Positions 45,824 through 55,113 of a DNA stretch of 64,000 bases are shown here, one piece after another. The notes under the pieces were generated by a model. It searched no databases and had not been told where the DNA came from. It saw only the letters and a program-made list of their open reading frames with translations. Location of the stretch: NCBI RefSeq assembly GCF_000152785.1, contig NZ_CH672414.1:1049483-1113482 (forward strand), in the 5' to 3' direction. The position numbers and the translations under genes were made by a program. Source of the DNA: Yoonia vestfoldensis SKA53 (lineage in GTDB: Bacteria > Pseudomonadota > Alphaproteobacteria > Rhodobacterales > Rhodobacteraceae). Within the stretch, counting starts at the first letter, position 1; every line of letters begins with the position of its first letter.

Positions 45824-48579
45824 CCGGTTCCTTTCAGACGGCGGCTGATGATGACATCTGCGGCCTTGTGCAAACGGGTCATCTGCGCCAGCAGCGCGTC
45901 CAACCCTTGGGTGTCAGTTTCACGCAGGATCATCCGGCGCGCCCCTTCGCCCAGATCATTCGGGTCAAGCCCGCCCCCTGTCAAGAGCTTGACCGCCGCC
46001 TGCAATTTCCACAACAGCCGGGCGGCATCACACAGGGCCTGCGCATCCGCCGCATCCAGCCAGCCCGCGGCGACCCCGGCGTGCAATTGCGCATCCACAT
46101 CACGCGCAGGACTGCCCGCGATCAGCGCCGCTGTCTGCGCGCATAATTCGATATCCTGCAACCGGCCCGGCCCGGTCTTGGCATCCCAAGCCTCGCCCGG
46201 CCCCTTGGCCTGCGCCAGCCGCATGCGCATTTCGGCCACATCGGCGACAACCGGCGCCCCCTGCCCTTTGCGCACCAACAGATCGCGGCGAAACGCCTCG
46301 ATCGCGGCGCAAAGATTGGCATCACCCGTGATCGGGCGCGCGCGTGTCAGCGCCAGATGTTCCCAGGTCCAGGCATCGGTGTTCTGGTAATCGACGAAAG
46401 CATCCAAGGATGTGGCCACCGGCCCCTGCCGCCCCGACGGGCGCAGCCGCATATCCACCTCGTAAAGCCGCCCCGCCGCCATCGGCACGGCCAGCGCGGT
46501 GATCAAGGCCTGCGTCAGCCGCGCGAAATAGGCCCGCGTTGCCAAAGGGCGCGGCCCGTCAGAAGTTTCAACCCCCGCAGGGTCATAGATCACGATCAGG
46601 TCAAGATCGGACCCCGCGTTCAGCCGCGCCGCGCCAAGCGATCCCATCGCCACAACCGCCACGCCCCGCCCGGGCGGGGGGCCGTGTTTGCGCGCGAATT
46701 CCGCCACGATCACCGGCCAGAGCGCGGCAATCACCGCCTCGGCCAGATCGGCATATTGTGCGCCGCTGCCGACAGCGTCGATCAGCCCGCGCAGATGATG
46801 CACCCCGATGCGGAAATGCCATTCGCGCGCCCAGGTCCGTGCCGCGATCAGCTGGCTTTCGTAATCGGGATGGGTCGCCAGCACCGCGCCCAATTGATCG
46901 CGCAGCGCGGCCATGCCGGGCCATGGGTCAAAGAACGCGCCGCCGATCACCGCATCCAGCACGGCCGCATTGCGCGACAGATATTGCGCCAGCGCCGGCG
47001 CCGTTGCCGCGATATCGACGATCAGCCGGGTCAGTTGCGGATTGGCCTCGAACAGCGAAAACAATTGCACTCCGGCAGGCAGCCCCGCCAGAAAACCGTC
47101 AAATTGCGCCAGTGCTTCGTCCGGGCGCGCGGCCTCTTGCAGGCTGGCCATGATCTGCGGGATCAGCCGGTCGAAAATCTCGGTCGCGCGCGGAGATCGC
47201 AGCGCGGGATAGCCTTGCCAGCGCGCCACAACCTCCTGCCCCCAGGTGATCTGCGGTTTGGGTTTGGCATCGGGGGCAAAGAACCCTTCGGTCAGCACAT
47301 GCACATCGGCAAGGCGGCGGGTCAGGTCGTGGCGCAATTCCGCGACATCGCGCCCCATGAAGGCCGCGAGCCTGTCGAACCCCGCCGCATCCTGCGGCAG
47401 ATGATGGGTCTGCGCATCGGCGAACATCTGCACGCGGTGTTCCACCTCGCGGTGGTGGCGGTAGTGATCGAGCAATGTGTCAGCCACATCCGCCCCGATC
47501 CAGCCCGCCCCCGCAAGCGCATGAAGCCCTTCGCCGGTGCCACGCAGGCGCAGCGCCGGATCGCGCCCGCCTGCAATCAACTGGCGGGTCTGGGTGAAAA
47601 ATTCAATCTCGCGGATACCGCCGCGCCCCAGTTTCATGTCATGCCCTGCCAGCGCGACCGGCCCGCCCAGCCCCTTGTGATCGCGGATTTTCAGCCGCAT
47701 GTCATGGGCGTCCTGAATGGCCGCGAAATCCAGATGCTTGCGCCAGACAAAGGGGCGCAGGGTTTGCAGGAACCGCGCGCCAGCCGCCTGATCCCCCGCA
47801 CAGACCCGCGCCTTGATATAGGCCGCGCGTTCCCATGTCCGACCCACGCTTTCGTAATAGCGTTCTGCCGCTTCCATCGACAGACAGACCGGCATCACCG
47901 AAGCATCGGGGCGCAGCCGTAGATCGGTGCGGAACACATAACCGCCGTCTTTGACCTCGGACAGGATCGCCGTCATCCGGCGGGTCACGCGGATAAAGGC
48001 GGTGCGCGCCTCGAACACATCCTCGGGGGCGAAACGGCTGTCGTCGAACAAACAGATCAGGTCGATGTCAGAGGAATAATTCAGCTCATGCGCGCCCATC
48101 TTGCCCATCGCCAGCACGACCATGCCTGCGGCGTCCTGCGGCGCGCCGAGGGGGAGTTTTCCGCGCGCAACCTCGGCCGCGACCAGCCGCGTGACACAGG
48201 CCGCAACCGCCGCATCGGCAAAGCGGGTCAGCGTGCCGGTCACGGTTTCCAAAGGCCATACACCGCCCAGATCGGCCAGTGCCGCAACCAGCGCGATGCG
48301 CCGTTTCATCTGCCGCAGATGGATTGGCAGCGCGTCCAGCGTGACGGAGTCAAGCTGGACCAGCAAACCGTCCACCGCCGCTTCGGGATCATCGAGCGCG
48401 GCAGGCAGCCAGTCTTTTTCTTGCCGCATCAACCCTGCCAGATAGGGGCTGCATCCGGCAGTCCCGGCCAGCAAGGCACTGATTTCGGGCGCAAAGGCGG
48501 GCAGTTGCGTCAGCATATCCGCACCAAGCGCGGCGTCATACGGACGAGGGCAACGGGTGATGCGGCGGGCAATGCTCAT
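45820..48579 (-). CDS. glnE: Bifunctional glutamine synthetase adenylyltransferase/deadenylase
   Basis: 919 aa from ATG 48579 (the ORF extends to 48684, but MSIARRITRCPRPYD is the family-like start). Two nucleotidyltransferase domains: an N-terminal one with GKMGAHELNYSSDIDLICLFD and a C-terminal one with GSLGAARLNAGSDLDLIVIYD, each followed by a PII-uridylyltransferase-like helical region. Controls glutamine synthetase activity in response to PII proteins. Next gene on the strand is the 91-residue protein. Confidence 0.96.
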   Translation of the reverse strand: MSIARRITRCPRPYDAALGADMLTQLPAFAPEISALLAGTAGCSPYLAGLMRQEKDWLPAALDDPEAAVDGLLVQLDSVTLDALPIHLRQMKRRIALVAALADLGGVWPLETVTGTLTRFADAAVAACVTRLVAAEVARGKLPLGAPQDAAGMVVLAMGKMGAHELNYSSDIDLICLFDDSRFAPEDVFEARTAFIRVTRRMTAILSEVKDGGYVFRTDLRLRPDASVMPVCLSMEAAERYYESVGRTWERAAYIKARVCAGDQAAGARFLQTLRPFVWRKHLDFAAIQDAHDMRLKIRDHKGLGGPVALAGHDMKLGRGGIREIEFFTQTRQLIAGGRDPALRLRGTGEGLHALAGAGWIGADVADTLLDHYRHHREVEHRVQMFADAQTHHLPQDAAGFDRLAAFMGRDVAELRHDLTRRLADVHVLTEGFFAPDAKPKPQITWGQEVVARWQGYPALRSPRATEIFDRLIPQIMASLQEAARPDEALAQFDGFLAGLPAGVQLFSLFEANPQLTRLIVDIAATAPALAQYLSRNAAVLDAVIGGAFFDPWPGMAALRDQLGAVLATHPDYESQLIAARTWAREWHFRIGVHHLRGLIDAVGSGAQYADLAEAVIAALWPVIVAEFARKHGPPPGRGVAVVAMGSLGAARLNAGSDLDLIVIYDPAGVETSDGPRPLATRAYFARLTQALITALAVPMAAGRLYEVDMRLRPSGRQGPVATSLDAFVDYQNTDAWTWEHLALTRARPITGDANLCAAIEAFRRDLLVRKGQGAPVVADVAEMRMRLAQAKGPGEAWDAKTGPGRLQDIELCAQTAALIAGSPARDVDAQLHAGVAAGWLDAADAQALCDAARLLWKLQAAVKLLTGGGLDPNDLGEGARRMILRETDTQGLDALLAQMTRLHKAADVIISRRLKGTG

Positions 48580-48658
48580 GCGCTGCACATTGGGTGCAAT
48601 CGGGGGGCTGGTCAATCGCCAACACCCCGCTAAGCTGCCCCAAACAGGAGCATGACAG

Positions 48659-49129
48659 ATGAGCAAAAGCCTGACCCGCGTCATCCGCGCACTGCAAGAT
48701 CACGGGGTCCAGATCACCCCGCTGGAAATGGACGAGCAGACCCGCACAGCACAACAGGCCGCCGATGCCGCAAACTGCGCGCTGGACCAGATCGCCAAAT
48801 CGGTGATTTTCGCAGGCCAGACCAGCGGGCGCGCGATCTTGTTCATCACCGCGGGCGGCAATCAGGTGGATAGCAGCAAGGCAAGCGTGGCCGCGGGCGA
48901 GCCTTTGGCCAAGGCCGATGCCGGTTTGATCCGCGCGCAGACCGGTTTTGCCATCGGCGGTGTTGCCCCCATCGGGCATTTGACGCCGGTGCGCGCCTTT
49001 TTCGATGCGCGCCTGCTGGATTTCGCGCAAATCTGGGCGGCTGCAGGCACGCCACGGCATATATTCCCCATAGCGCCGCAGCAATTGTTGCAGATTTCCG
49101 GCGCGCAGATTGCTGATTTCATTGCCTGA
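48659..49129 (+). CDS. YbaK/ProX-type aminoacyl-tRNA deacylase
   Basis: 156 aa. YbaK/EbsC fold: AKSVIFAGQTSGRAILFITAGGNQVDSSK with the catalytic-site lysine region, and FAIGGVAPIGHLTPVRAFFD with the GxxPxG loop. Members remove misacylated amino acids (for example Cys or Ala from tRNA-Pro). A tRNA-Pro gene lies elsewhere in the window but is not linked. Divergent from glnE. CAGGAG upstream of the ATG. Confidence 0.88.
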   Translation: MSKSLTRVIRALQDHGVQITPLEMDEQTRTAQQAADAANCALDQIAKSVIFAGQTSGRAILFITAGGNQVDSSKASVAAGEPLAKADAGLIRAQTGFAIGGVAPIGHLTPVRAFFDARLLDFAQIWAAAGTPRHIFPIAPQQLLQISGAQIADFIA

Positions 49130-49137
49130 TTTGTCAT

Positions 49138-49158
49138 GATGTAAAAAACCTTTACATC
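49138..49158. promoter_or_regulatory. Palindromic site P1 upstream of the DUF2852 promoter
   Basis: GATGTAAA, 5-base spacer, TTTACATC; the arms extend to nine bases with the flanking T (49137) and A (49159). Lies directly upstream of the -35 box. Shares arm plan and spacing with site P2, whose centre is 58 bases downstream. Confidence 0.6.
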
Positions 49159-49163
49159 ACCTC

Positions 49164-49192
49164 TTGCAAAATATGGGCGGCTTTCCGATATC
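49164..49192 (+). promoter_or_regulatory. Predicted promoter of the DUF2852 gene
   Basis: TTGCAA at 49164-49169, 17-base spacer, GATATC at 49187-49192. It sits between sites P1 and P2, giving a start of transcription near 49199, inside P2. Confidence 0.5.
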
Positions 49193-49195
49193 TGT

Positions 49196-49216
49196 GATGT
49201 GAAACACATTCACATC
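49196..49216. promoter_or_regulatory. Palindromic site P2 over the predicted transcription start
   Basis: GATGTGAA, 5-base spacer, TTCACATC. Same GATGT(A/G)AA-N5 design as P1. Placed just after the -10 box, where a bound protein would block initiation. Spacing TGTGA-N7-TCACA is one base too wide for a CRP site. Confidence 0.6.
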
Positions 49217-49240
49217 CACCCTGCTGCCTTGAAGGAGAGC

Positions 49241-49669
49241 ATGATGACCACGAACACAGCCCAGACTTACGACACCAGCCCCGGTTTTCTTGCCCGGACC
49301 GAGGCTTGGCTTGATGCGCGCGGCAAAGGCGCCTGGATCGCCGCGATGGTGCTGGGCTTTATTGTGTTTTGGCCCGTGGGTCTGGCGCTTTTGGCCTATA
49401 TGATCTGGGGCAAGGGCCTTTTTGCGGGGTCCTGCCGCAAGACTGGCAAGTCGTCCATCACCATGACCAAATCCAGCGGCAACGCAGCTTTTGACGCCTA
49501 CCGCAATGAAACCATCCGCCGTCTGGAAGACGAGCAGCACAAGTTCGAGGCTTTTCTCAAGCGGTTGCGCGATGCCAAGGACAAGGCCGAATTCGACGCC
49601 TTCATGGATGAACGCGAACGCAAGGCCGCAGCAAAATCTGCCATGGCACCCGACGCGCCACAGGTCTGA
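49241..49669 (+). CDS. DUF2852 membrane protein
   Basis: 142 aa from ATG 49241, with AAGGAG four bases upstream (ATG 49244 possible). One strong membrane segment at about residues 32-55 (GAWIAAMVLGFIVFWPVGLALL) preceded by a short cytoplasmic part, then a charged helical tail, FDAYRNETIRRLEDEQHKFEAFLKRLRDAKDKAEFDAFMDE, likely a coiled coil. The family is common in alphaproteobacteria and uncharacterised. Its promoter is bracketed by two matched palindromes and a terminator follows, so it is a stand-alone regulated gene. Confidence 0.82.
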   Translation: MMTTNTAQTYDTSPGFLARTEAWLDARGKGAWIAAMVLGFIVFWPVGLALLAYMIWGKGLFAGSCRKTGKSSITMTKSSGNAAFDAYRNETIRRLEDEQHKFEAFLKRLRDAKDKAEFDAFMDERERKAAAKSAMAPDAPQV

Positions 49670-49688
49670 CACAGGCCAATTCCCCCGA

Positions 49689-49713
49689 ACGGCCCGCCAC
49701 GGCGGGTCGTTTT
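49689..49713 (+). terminator. Rho-independent terminator after the DUF2852 gene
   Basis: Arms ACGGCCCG (49689-49696) and CGGGTCGT (49703-49710) with one G-T pair and a 6-base loop, followed by TTT. Twenty bases after the stop. Confidence 0.75.
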
Positions 49714-49805
49714 GGTAAGAGGCGCGCATTAACGCAGCGTGTGACACAGGGCTTGGCGCGCGGGCGCAGGGTTGTTAAGCTTCGTGAAACCATACGGGTT
49801 CATTC

Positions 49806-50612
49806 ATGCGCCACACCCTTCCAATCGCCCCGCAGTTCTATGTGACAGCGCCGCAGCCTTGCCCCTATCTTGCGGGCCGGATGGAACGAAAGCTGTTCAC
49901 AGCCCTGCAAGGCGACAACGCGCCGAAACTCAACGATTCGCTGTCAAAACAGGGGTTCCGGCGGTCGCAAAACGTGCTCTACCGGCCGTCCTGCGCGGAA
50001 TGTTCGGCCTGTATGTCGGCACGGATCAATGTGGCCGCGTTCACGCCTTCGCGCAGCCAGCGCCGTGTTCTGGCGCGCGCGCATCACCTGCACCGCCGCG
50101 CGACATCGCCCTGGGCGACCGAGGAACAATATGACCTGTTCCGCGCCTATCTCGACAGCCGCCATGCCACGGGCGGGATGGCAGATATGGATATGTTCGA
50201 ATTTGCCGCCATGATCGAGGAAACGCCGATCCGGTCGCGCGTGATCGAATATACCGATGCGGGGGTTTTGCAGGCGGTCTGTCTGACAGATATTCTCGAT
50301 GACGGGCTGTCGCTGGTCTATTCCTTCTTTGATCCCGCGCTCGAACGCTTGTCGCTTGGCACCCATGTCATCCTTGACCATGTCAAGATCGCGCAGGAAA
50401 TGGACCTGCCTTATGTCTATCTGGGCTATTGGGTGCCGGGCAGCCCCAAGATGGGCTATAAGGCGAAATTCGCAGGGCTGGAGGTGTTTCGCGGCGGCAC
50501 ATGGTCACCGCTGACCGCGCCCGACAGTTTCGACACAGCCCTGCATCCTTTGTCCTCCGAACCCATCGCCGAACAGGTCGCCAAGATCAACCTGCCCGAC
50601 GGGCGCAGCTAG
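49806..50612 (+). CDS. bpt: Aspartate/glutamate leucyltransferase Bpt
   Basis: 268 aa. Adds Leu to proteins with N-terminal Asp or Glu for N-end-rule degradation; formerly called arginyl-tRNA--protein transferase. N-terminal ATE domain with [14 protein letters not shown] and [15 protein letters not shown] (cysteine-rich), C-terminal domain with [16 protein letters not shown] and [18 protein letters not shown]. Ends in TAG, convergent with the TRAP permease gene after four bases. Confidence 0.94.
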   Translation: MRHTLPIAPQFYVTAPQPCPYLAGRMERKLFTALQGDNAPKLNDSLSKQGFRRSQNVLYRPSCAECSACMSARINVAAFTPSRSQRRVLARAHHLHRRATSPWATEEQYDLFRAYLDSRHATGGMADMDMFEFAAMIEETPIRSRVIEYTDAGVLQAVCLTDILDDGLSLVYSFFDPALERLSLGTHVILDHVKIAQEMDLPYVYLGYWVPGSPKMGYKAKFAGLEVFRGGTWSPLTAPDSFDTALHPLSSEPIAEQVAKINLPDGRS

Positions 50613-50616
50613 CCCA

Positions 50617-52971
50617 TCAGCCCAGCAGGTTGGGCAGGATCGTCACCACCCAAGGGAAAAACGCAAGGATCAGCAGCGCGCCGATCTGGATGCCGATGAA
50701 CGGCAGCACCCCGCGATAGATCTGGCCCGTGGTGATGGACTTGGGCGCCACACCGCGCAGATAGAACAGCGCAAACCCGAATGGCGGCGTCAGGAACGAG
50801 GTTTGCAGGTTCACCGCGATCATGATCGTCACCCATTTGGGATCAAACGTGCCGCCATAGATCACCGGCCCGACAATGGGGATCACGATGTAGATGATCT
50901 CCAGAAAATCCAGCACGAACCCAAGGATGAACAGCACGAGCATGACCAGCAAGAACACCTGCCATTCATTGTCGAACGACCGCAGGAATTGCTGGATATA
51001 ATGTTCCCCCCCGAAAGAGATCAGCACAAGGTTCAACAATTGCGACCCGATCAGGATGGCAAAGACCATCGCCGTCACCTTGGCGGTTTCGCGCACGACA
51101 GGTGCCAGAACGCCGCCCGCCAGCAGCACCCAACAGGCCCACAAAAGCCCGAACATCGCGTAAAGGAACGCGCCGAATGCCACCAGAAAGGCGATCCTGT
51201 CTTCCAGCGGCACCACCTCGCGGCCCATGCGCATGTCGAAATTATACCCCACCAGCAGCATCACGATGATCGCCCCCGCCGTCAGCAGCACGATGCGCGG
51301 TGACAGGCCCTGATCCTTGCGCTTGCGATACGCCGCCAGCAGGATCGCCCCGCCCGCACCCAAGGCTGCGGCTGGTGTCGGGTTGGTGATGCCCCCGATG
51401 ATCGACCCCAGCACCGCCACGATCAGCACCAGCGGCGGAAAGATCACCCGCAGAATATCGTTCTGCCCCATATAACCAAAGGCGACCCGCAGCCCCCGAT
51501 AGGCCACCAGCAGCGGTAGCGCGATCAGCAAAACCGTCCCCCCCGGCGTCGTCAGCGGCGAAACAAGCAGCACATCGACCAGCAGTAACAGCCCGATCCC
51601 CCCTGCCCCGATCAGCAAGGGCCGGTGGTCGGCCAGCGGCGCCACGCCGCGCGCCACGGCCAACATCAGCCCCATGATCACGGCGGCAACGGCAATGCCG
51701 GTCCCGATGGGCGGCGCGTCAACGGCGCGCTGCGCGACCCTCTCGGCGCGTTCCTCTGGCGAAAGTTGTCGTGCCTGTGTCACGCCACCGGCGGCGTCGA
51801 TCTGCGCCTGTTCGGCAAGGGCGCTGTCCCATGCCGCTTGGCCATGCAGGGCGATCATGCTGTCGGCGCAGGCGGGGCTGACGCGGGTGCGCAATGATGC
51901 GGATTGGCCTGCATCGGTGAAACTGCCCACCAGCACCGACTGGCTACCCACAACGCCTGCCCCGTTCAGCCCGATCACCAGCCCGATGATCCCCACAGGC
52001 ACCGCCAGAAACCATGTCAGTTTATCGTTGCGGCTGCCGGTCTTGGTGCCGGTACCTGCGCTGAATTGCACGGCGGGGGCCTTGGTCGGGTTCAGCAGGG
52101 CAAAGACAAAGGCATAAAGCGCGTAAAGCACCGCCAGCATGATCCCGGGCAGCAAGGCCGCCTGAAACAACGCGCCCACCGACACCACCGCAGGCTTGCC
52201 CAGATAGGTCAGCGCGTCATTGCACCCCGCCAATTGCGCGCGCTGTTCTTGTGCCGTGGCGTATAGATCGCCTGCCAAGGTGCCCAACAGCACGATCACG
52301 ATGGAGGGTGGAATGATCTGCCCCAAGGTGCCGGACGCCGCGATCACCCCCGTGGCTAATTGCGGCGAATAGCCGTTTTTCAACATCGTCGGCAGCGCCA
52401 GCAGGCCCATCGTCACGACAGTGGCGCCCACGATCCCTGTCGAGGCCGCCAGAAACGCACCAACGATCACGATCGACACGGCAAGCCCCCCCGGCAACGG
52501 GCCGAACACCCGCGCCATCGTGGTCAGCAATTCATCCGCGATGCGCGAGCGTTCCAGCACGATGCCCATCATCACGAACATCAGCACCGCCAGCAAAATC
52601 TCGATGGAATTGCCCGCCAGCACCTTTTCATTGATCCGGTTGACCATGAACCCGATGTTGCGGTCCAGCGCCGTTTCCCAGCCCTGCGGGAACAATGGCG
52701 CCTCAAACCGGGGCAGATCAGGATAGCGGAACACCGAAATCGTATCCGGGCGCACGCCCTCGGCGATCAGGGCGCGATAGGCGTCAGAGCGCATATCGAC
52801 ACCAGCATGGACCAGCAGACCGGACGAATCCAGCGCAGCAATGATCGCAAAAGACATCACCGCCGCCCCGCTGATCGCAAAGGCCACGGGAAATCCCGAC
52901 AGGATCCCCGCAAACAGCGTCAGGAACAGGATGATGATGCCGATCTCGATGCCGTCTAAGCCGAAAAGCAT
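50617..52971 (-). CDS. TRAP transporter large permease subunit (oversized DctM)
   Basis: 784 aa, against about 430 for ordinary DctM. N-terminal DctM half (ILFLTLFAGILSGFPVAFAISGAAVM; VLERSRIADELL; ASTGIVGATVVTMGLLALPTML) and C-terminal half (FLDFLEIIYIVIPIVGPVI; TSFLTPPFGFALFYLRGV) are intact; between them, from about residue 270 to 560, is an insert holding extra membrane segments and a soluble loop with cysteines. This layout is that of the mannitol/chloroaromatic-type TRAP group. Gene order permease-small subunit-binding protein on the minus strand; the substrate is not predictable. Confidence 0.88.
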   Translation of the reverse strand: MLFGLDGIEIGIIILFLTLFAGILSGFPVAFAISGAAVMSFAIIAALDSSGLLVHAGVDMRSDAYRALIAEGVRPDTISVFRYPDLPRFEAPLFPQGWETALDRNIGFMVNRINEKVLAGNSIEILLAVLMFVMMGIVLERSRIADELLTTMARVFGPLPGGLAVSIVIVGAFLAASTGIVGATVVTMGLLALPTMLKNGYSPQLATGVIAASGTLGQIIPPSIVIVLLGTLAGDLYATAQEQRAQLAGCNDALTYLGKPAVVSVGALFQAALLPGIMLAVLYALYAFVFALLNPTKAPAVQFSAGTGTKTGSRNDKLTWFLAVPVGIIGLVIGLNGAGVVGSQSVLVGSFTDAGQSASLRTRVSPACADSMIALHGQAAWDSALAEQAQIDAAGGVTQARQLSPEERAERVAQRAVDAPPIGTGIAVAAVIMGLMLAVARGVAPLADHRPLLIGAGGIGLLLLVDVLLVSPLTTPGGTVLLIALPLLVAYRGLRVAFGYMGQNDILRVIFPPLVLIVAVLGSIIGGITNPTPAAALGAGGAILLAAYRKRKDQGLSPRIVLLTAGAIIVMLLVGYNFDMRMGREVVPLEDRIAFLVAFGAFLYAMFGLLWACWVLLAGGVLAPVVRETAKVTAMVFAILIGSQLLNLVLISFGGEHYIQQFLRSFDNEWQVFLLVMLVLFILGFVLDFLEIIYIVIPIVGPVIYGGTFDPKWVTIMIAVNLQTSFLTPPFGFALFYLRGVAPKSITTGQIYRGVLPFIGIQIGALLILAFFPWVVTILPNLLG

Positions 52972-52986
52972 GATACGTCCGCCTTG

Positions 52987-53931
52987 TTAATGTATCTTGG
53001 CTGAAAGATCGGCGATCTCGTCGCCGGTCTTGTCTTTATCAAGGTATTTGGCCTCGCTGGCCTCGCCTTCTTTGCGTTCCAGCAACGACCGGTAAAACAC
53101 CGCGACCGCCTGCAACAGCACCATGAAGGTGAAGACCAGCAGCAGGATCTTGAACAGGAAATAGGCGTCAAAACCGTTTGCCGATGTGCTGATCGTTTCG
53201 ATATTCCACTGGAATGCCTGCGACCGCGTCATCAACCGATCGAGCGTGTCAGACGCCGATGCGTTGGGCAGCACCAGATGCCGCCACATGAAAAACCAGC
53301 CATAGATCCAGATCACGATGGCGGATGGCACCATGAAAAACAGCGCGCCGAACATGTCGACACAGCGTTTGGCGCGAAAACTCATCGGCGCATAGAGCAG
53401 ATCGACCCGCACATGCCCGCCCTGCACAAAGGTATAGGTCGCGCACAGGGTAATGACGATGGCGTTATAAAGCTTCAGCTCGTCCGACCACCAGCTGACG
53501 GGGCGTTCAAAGGTCACGCCCAACCCGATGCTGATGTCAGAGACCGCGAAAATGCCTTGCAGAAAGATGATGACGATCTGTTGCAGCACCATCAACAGCC
53601 CTGCCCATGCCGCGGCCCGCCCGACGCTGTTGGCAAAGCCTTCCAGCACGCGCACGCAGCGCCACATGAAGGCATTAAAAATCAGCCCTGCGATGGTGAC
53701 GACCGCAAAGATCACCAGCACCGCAAAGAACAATTCAACCGAGGCCCCGTAATAGATGAACCGCGCCAGCGCCTGTTTGGCGGCGGGGTCCATCGGGCCA
53801 TTGATCTGCGGCACCCAAGACAGCCACAGGCCGGGGTTCAGCAGCGCGAAACCGATGTTGTAAAAGGCTGCGATCAGCTGCGCCGCGATCCAGCCAAAGG
53901 CGTTGCCGCCCCATGCCTCCACCAGTCCCAT
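52987..53931 (-). CDS. TRAP transporter small permease subunit (DctQ type, long)
   Basis: 314 aa, longer than typical DctQ (about 170-220 aa). Several membrane segments: WGGNAFGWIAAQLIAAFYN region, FAVLVIFAVVTIAGLIFNAFM, AAAWAGLLMVLQQIVIIFLQGI, and the DctQ signature TYTFVQGGHVRVDLLYAPMSFRAKRCVDM with FGALFFMVPSAIVIWIYGWFF. Partner of the large subunit 15 bases downstream. A strong hairpin separates it from the binding-protein gene. Confidence 0.87.
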   Translation of the reverse strand: MGLVEAWGGNAFGWIAAQLIAAFYNIGFALLNPGLWLSWVPQINGPMDPAAKQALARFIYYGASVELFFAVLVIFAVVTIAGLIFNAFMWRCVRVLEGFANSVGRAAAWAGLLMVLQQIVIIFLQGIFAVSDISIGLGVTFERPVSWWSDELKLYNAIVITLCATYTFVQGGHVRVDLLYAPMSFRAKRCVDMFGALFFMVPSAIVIWIYGWFFMWRHLVLPNASASDTLDRLMTRSQAFQWNIETISTSANGFDAYFLFKILLLVFTFMVLLQAVAVFYRSLLERKEGEASEAKYLDKDKTGDEIADLSAKIH

Positions 53932-53962
53932 GATCTATCCCCGTTTATTCTTGCACCGATGC

Positions 53963-53998
53963 AAAGAAGGCCCGCAGCACCCGCGCGGGCCTTCTTTT
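53963..53998 (-). terminator. Attenuating terminator between binding protein and permease genes
   Basis: Thirteen-base perfect arms AAAGAAGGCCCGC (53963-53975) and GCGGGCCTTCTTT (53985-53997) around a 9-base loop. On the minus strand the second arm ends CTTCTTT. Such hairpins let the binding protein be made in excess over the permeases. A second terminator-like function on the + strand is equally possible by symmetry. Confidence 0.8.
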
Positions 53999-54030
53999 GG
54001 CGTTGCATACCGGCGATGCCGGCCTTGCGC

Positions 54031-55113
54031 CTAGGCCTTCAGGCGGTTGCGCTGTGCCAGATAAGCACCTTCGGAAATGCTGGACCATTGCGCCGAGCTG
54101 CGCATCGAGGCGAAATAGCTTTCGTGGCATTTCGCATAGATCGGATCACCCAACGCTTCGGCGACGACTTCGTCGGCGGCGGCGCTGAACGCATCCCAGA
54201 TCGGGTCCGCAAATTCGAGCACTTGCACGCCACCGGCCTGCAAACGCGACAATGCAGCGGCGTTACGGGCCATGAACAGCGACATCGTCCAGATGCTGCT
54301 GGCGCGGCTGGCGTTTTGCACGATCGATTGCTGCGCCGGCGTCAGGCTTTCGTAGACATCAAGGTTCAACACCAGGTTCAGGTTCGGCCCCGGCTCGTGG
54401 AAACCGGCGGTGTAATAGAATTTGGTGATTTCCTGGAAACCGGCGGTTTCATCAGCCCAAGGCCCGATCCATTCGGTCCCGTCAATCGCCCCAGAGGCCA
54501 GCGCCTGATACACTTCAGCGCCCGGCAGGTTCTGGACCGATGCGCCCAGCTTGCCCATCACCTGACCACCCTGCCCCGGCATGCGGAAACGCAGACCCTG
54601 GAAATCTTCGGGGCCGTTCATTTCCTTGGCAAACCAGCCACCCGATTGCGGGCCGGTGTTGCCTGCCGAAAATGCCTTGAGCCCAAAGATCGAATACAAT
54701 TCGTCAGCCAGCACATCGCCACCGTCGTGGTTGATCCAATTGGAATATTCCATAAAGGTCATGCCGAACGGGATCTGCGAAAAGAACGAAAACGCAGGGT
54801 GCTGGCCAAGGAAATAGTAATCCACGCCGTGATACATATCGGCCTGACCAGCGGCGACGGCGTCGAACACTTCGAACGCGCCGACCAATTCGCCCGCGGC
54901 CTTGAGATCGACGGTGACCTGCCCGTCGGTCATTGCGGTGATCATATCGGCGCAATATTGCGCGCTGTCATGCACACCGGCAAGGCCACGACCCCAGGTC
55001 GTCACCAGCGTCAGGGTACGGTTGCCCTGCGCCTAGGCAGGCGCGGCCAGCGCTGTCGCTGCAGCGGCAGAGCCGCCAATCGCTGAATTCTTCAAGAAAG
55101 ACCGACGGTCCAT
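54031..55113 (-). pseudogene. TRAP transporter substrate-binding protein interrupted by an in-frame TAG
   Basis: From ATG 55113 (GGGAGGAG upstream) the frame encodes a Tat-type signal peptide MDRRSFLKNSAIGGSAAA followed by TALAAPA, then TAG at 55035-55033 (codon 27), then AQGNRTLTLVTTWGRG and the whole DctP-like domain (333 codons, same frame) to the stop at 54031. Mature part: GVDYYFLGQHPAFSFFSQIPFG, GLRFRMPGQGGQVMGKLG, GTEWIGPWAD. Codon 27 is the middle of the A-x-A cleavage site, so TAG probably replaced TAC/TAT or TTG. A GTG at 55005 could reinitiate but would give no export signal. Otherwise intact, so a recent mutation, a base-calling error or rare read-through. Confidence 0.8.

Noticed and set aside
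46357..47922. 521-codon + strand ORF over glnE
   Set aside because: Mirror frame of glnE with no recognisable protein features.
49138..49158. P1 hairpin as terminator of the YbaK-like gene
   Set aside because: AT-rich stem with no T-run and the same design as P2 downstream make an operator more likely.
49196..49216. P2 palindrome as a CRP site
   Set aside because: TGTGA and TCACA are separated by seven bases instead of six, and the sister site P1 does not match CRP.
55033..55035. TAG read as a 22nd amino acid (pyrrolysine or general reassignment)
   Set aside because: RF1 is intact and TAG ends rsmA, bpt and the M48 gene normally; no pyl genes seen.
53278..55086. Long + strand ORF (602 codons) over the TRAP genes
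   Set aside because: Antisense shadow produced by GC-rich codon bias; the opposite strand holds coherent DctQ and DctP domains.
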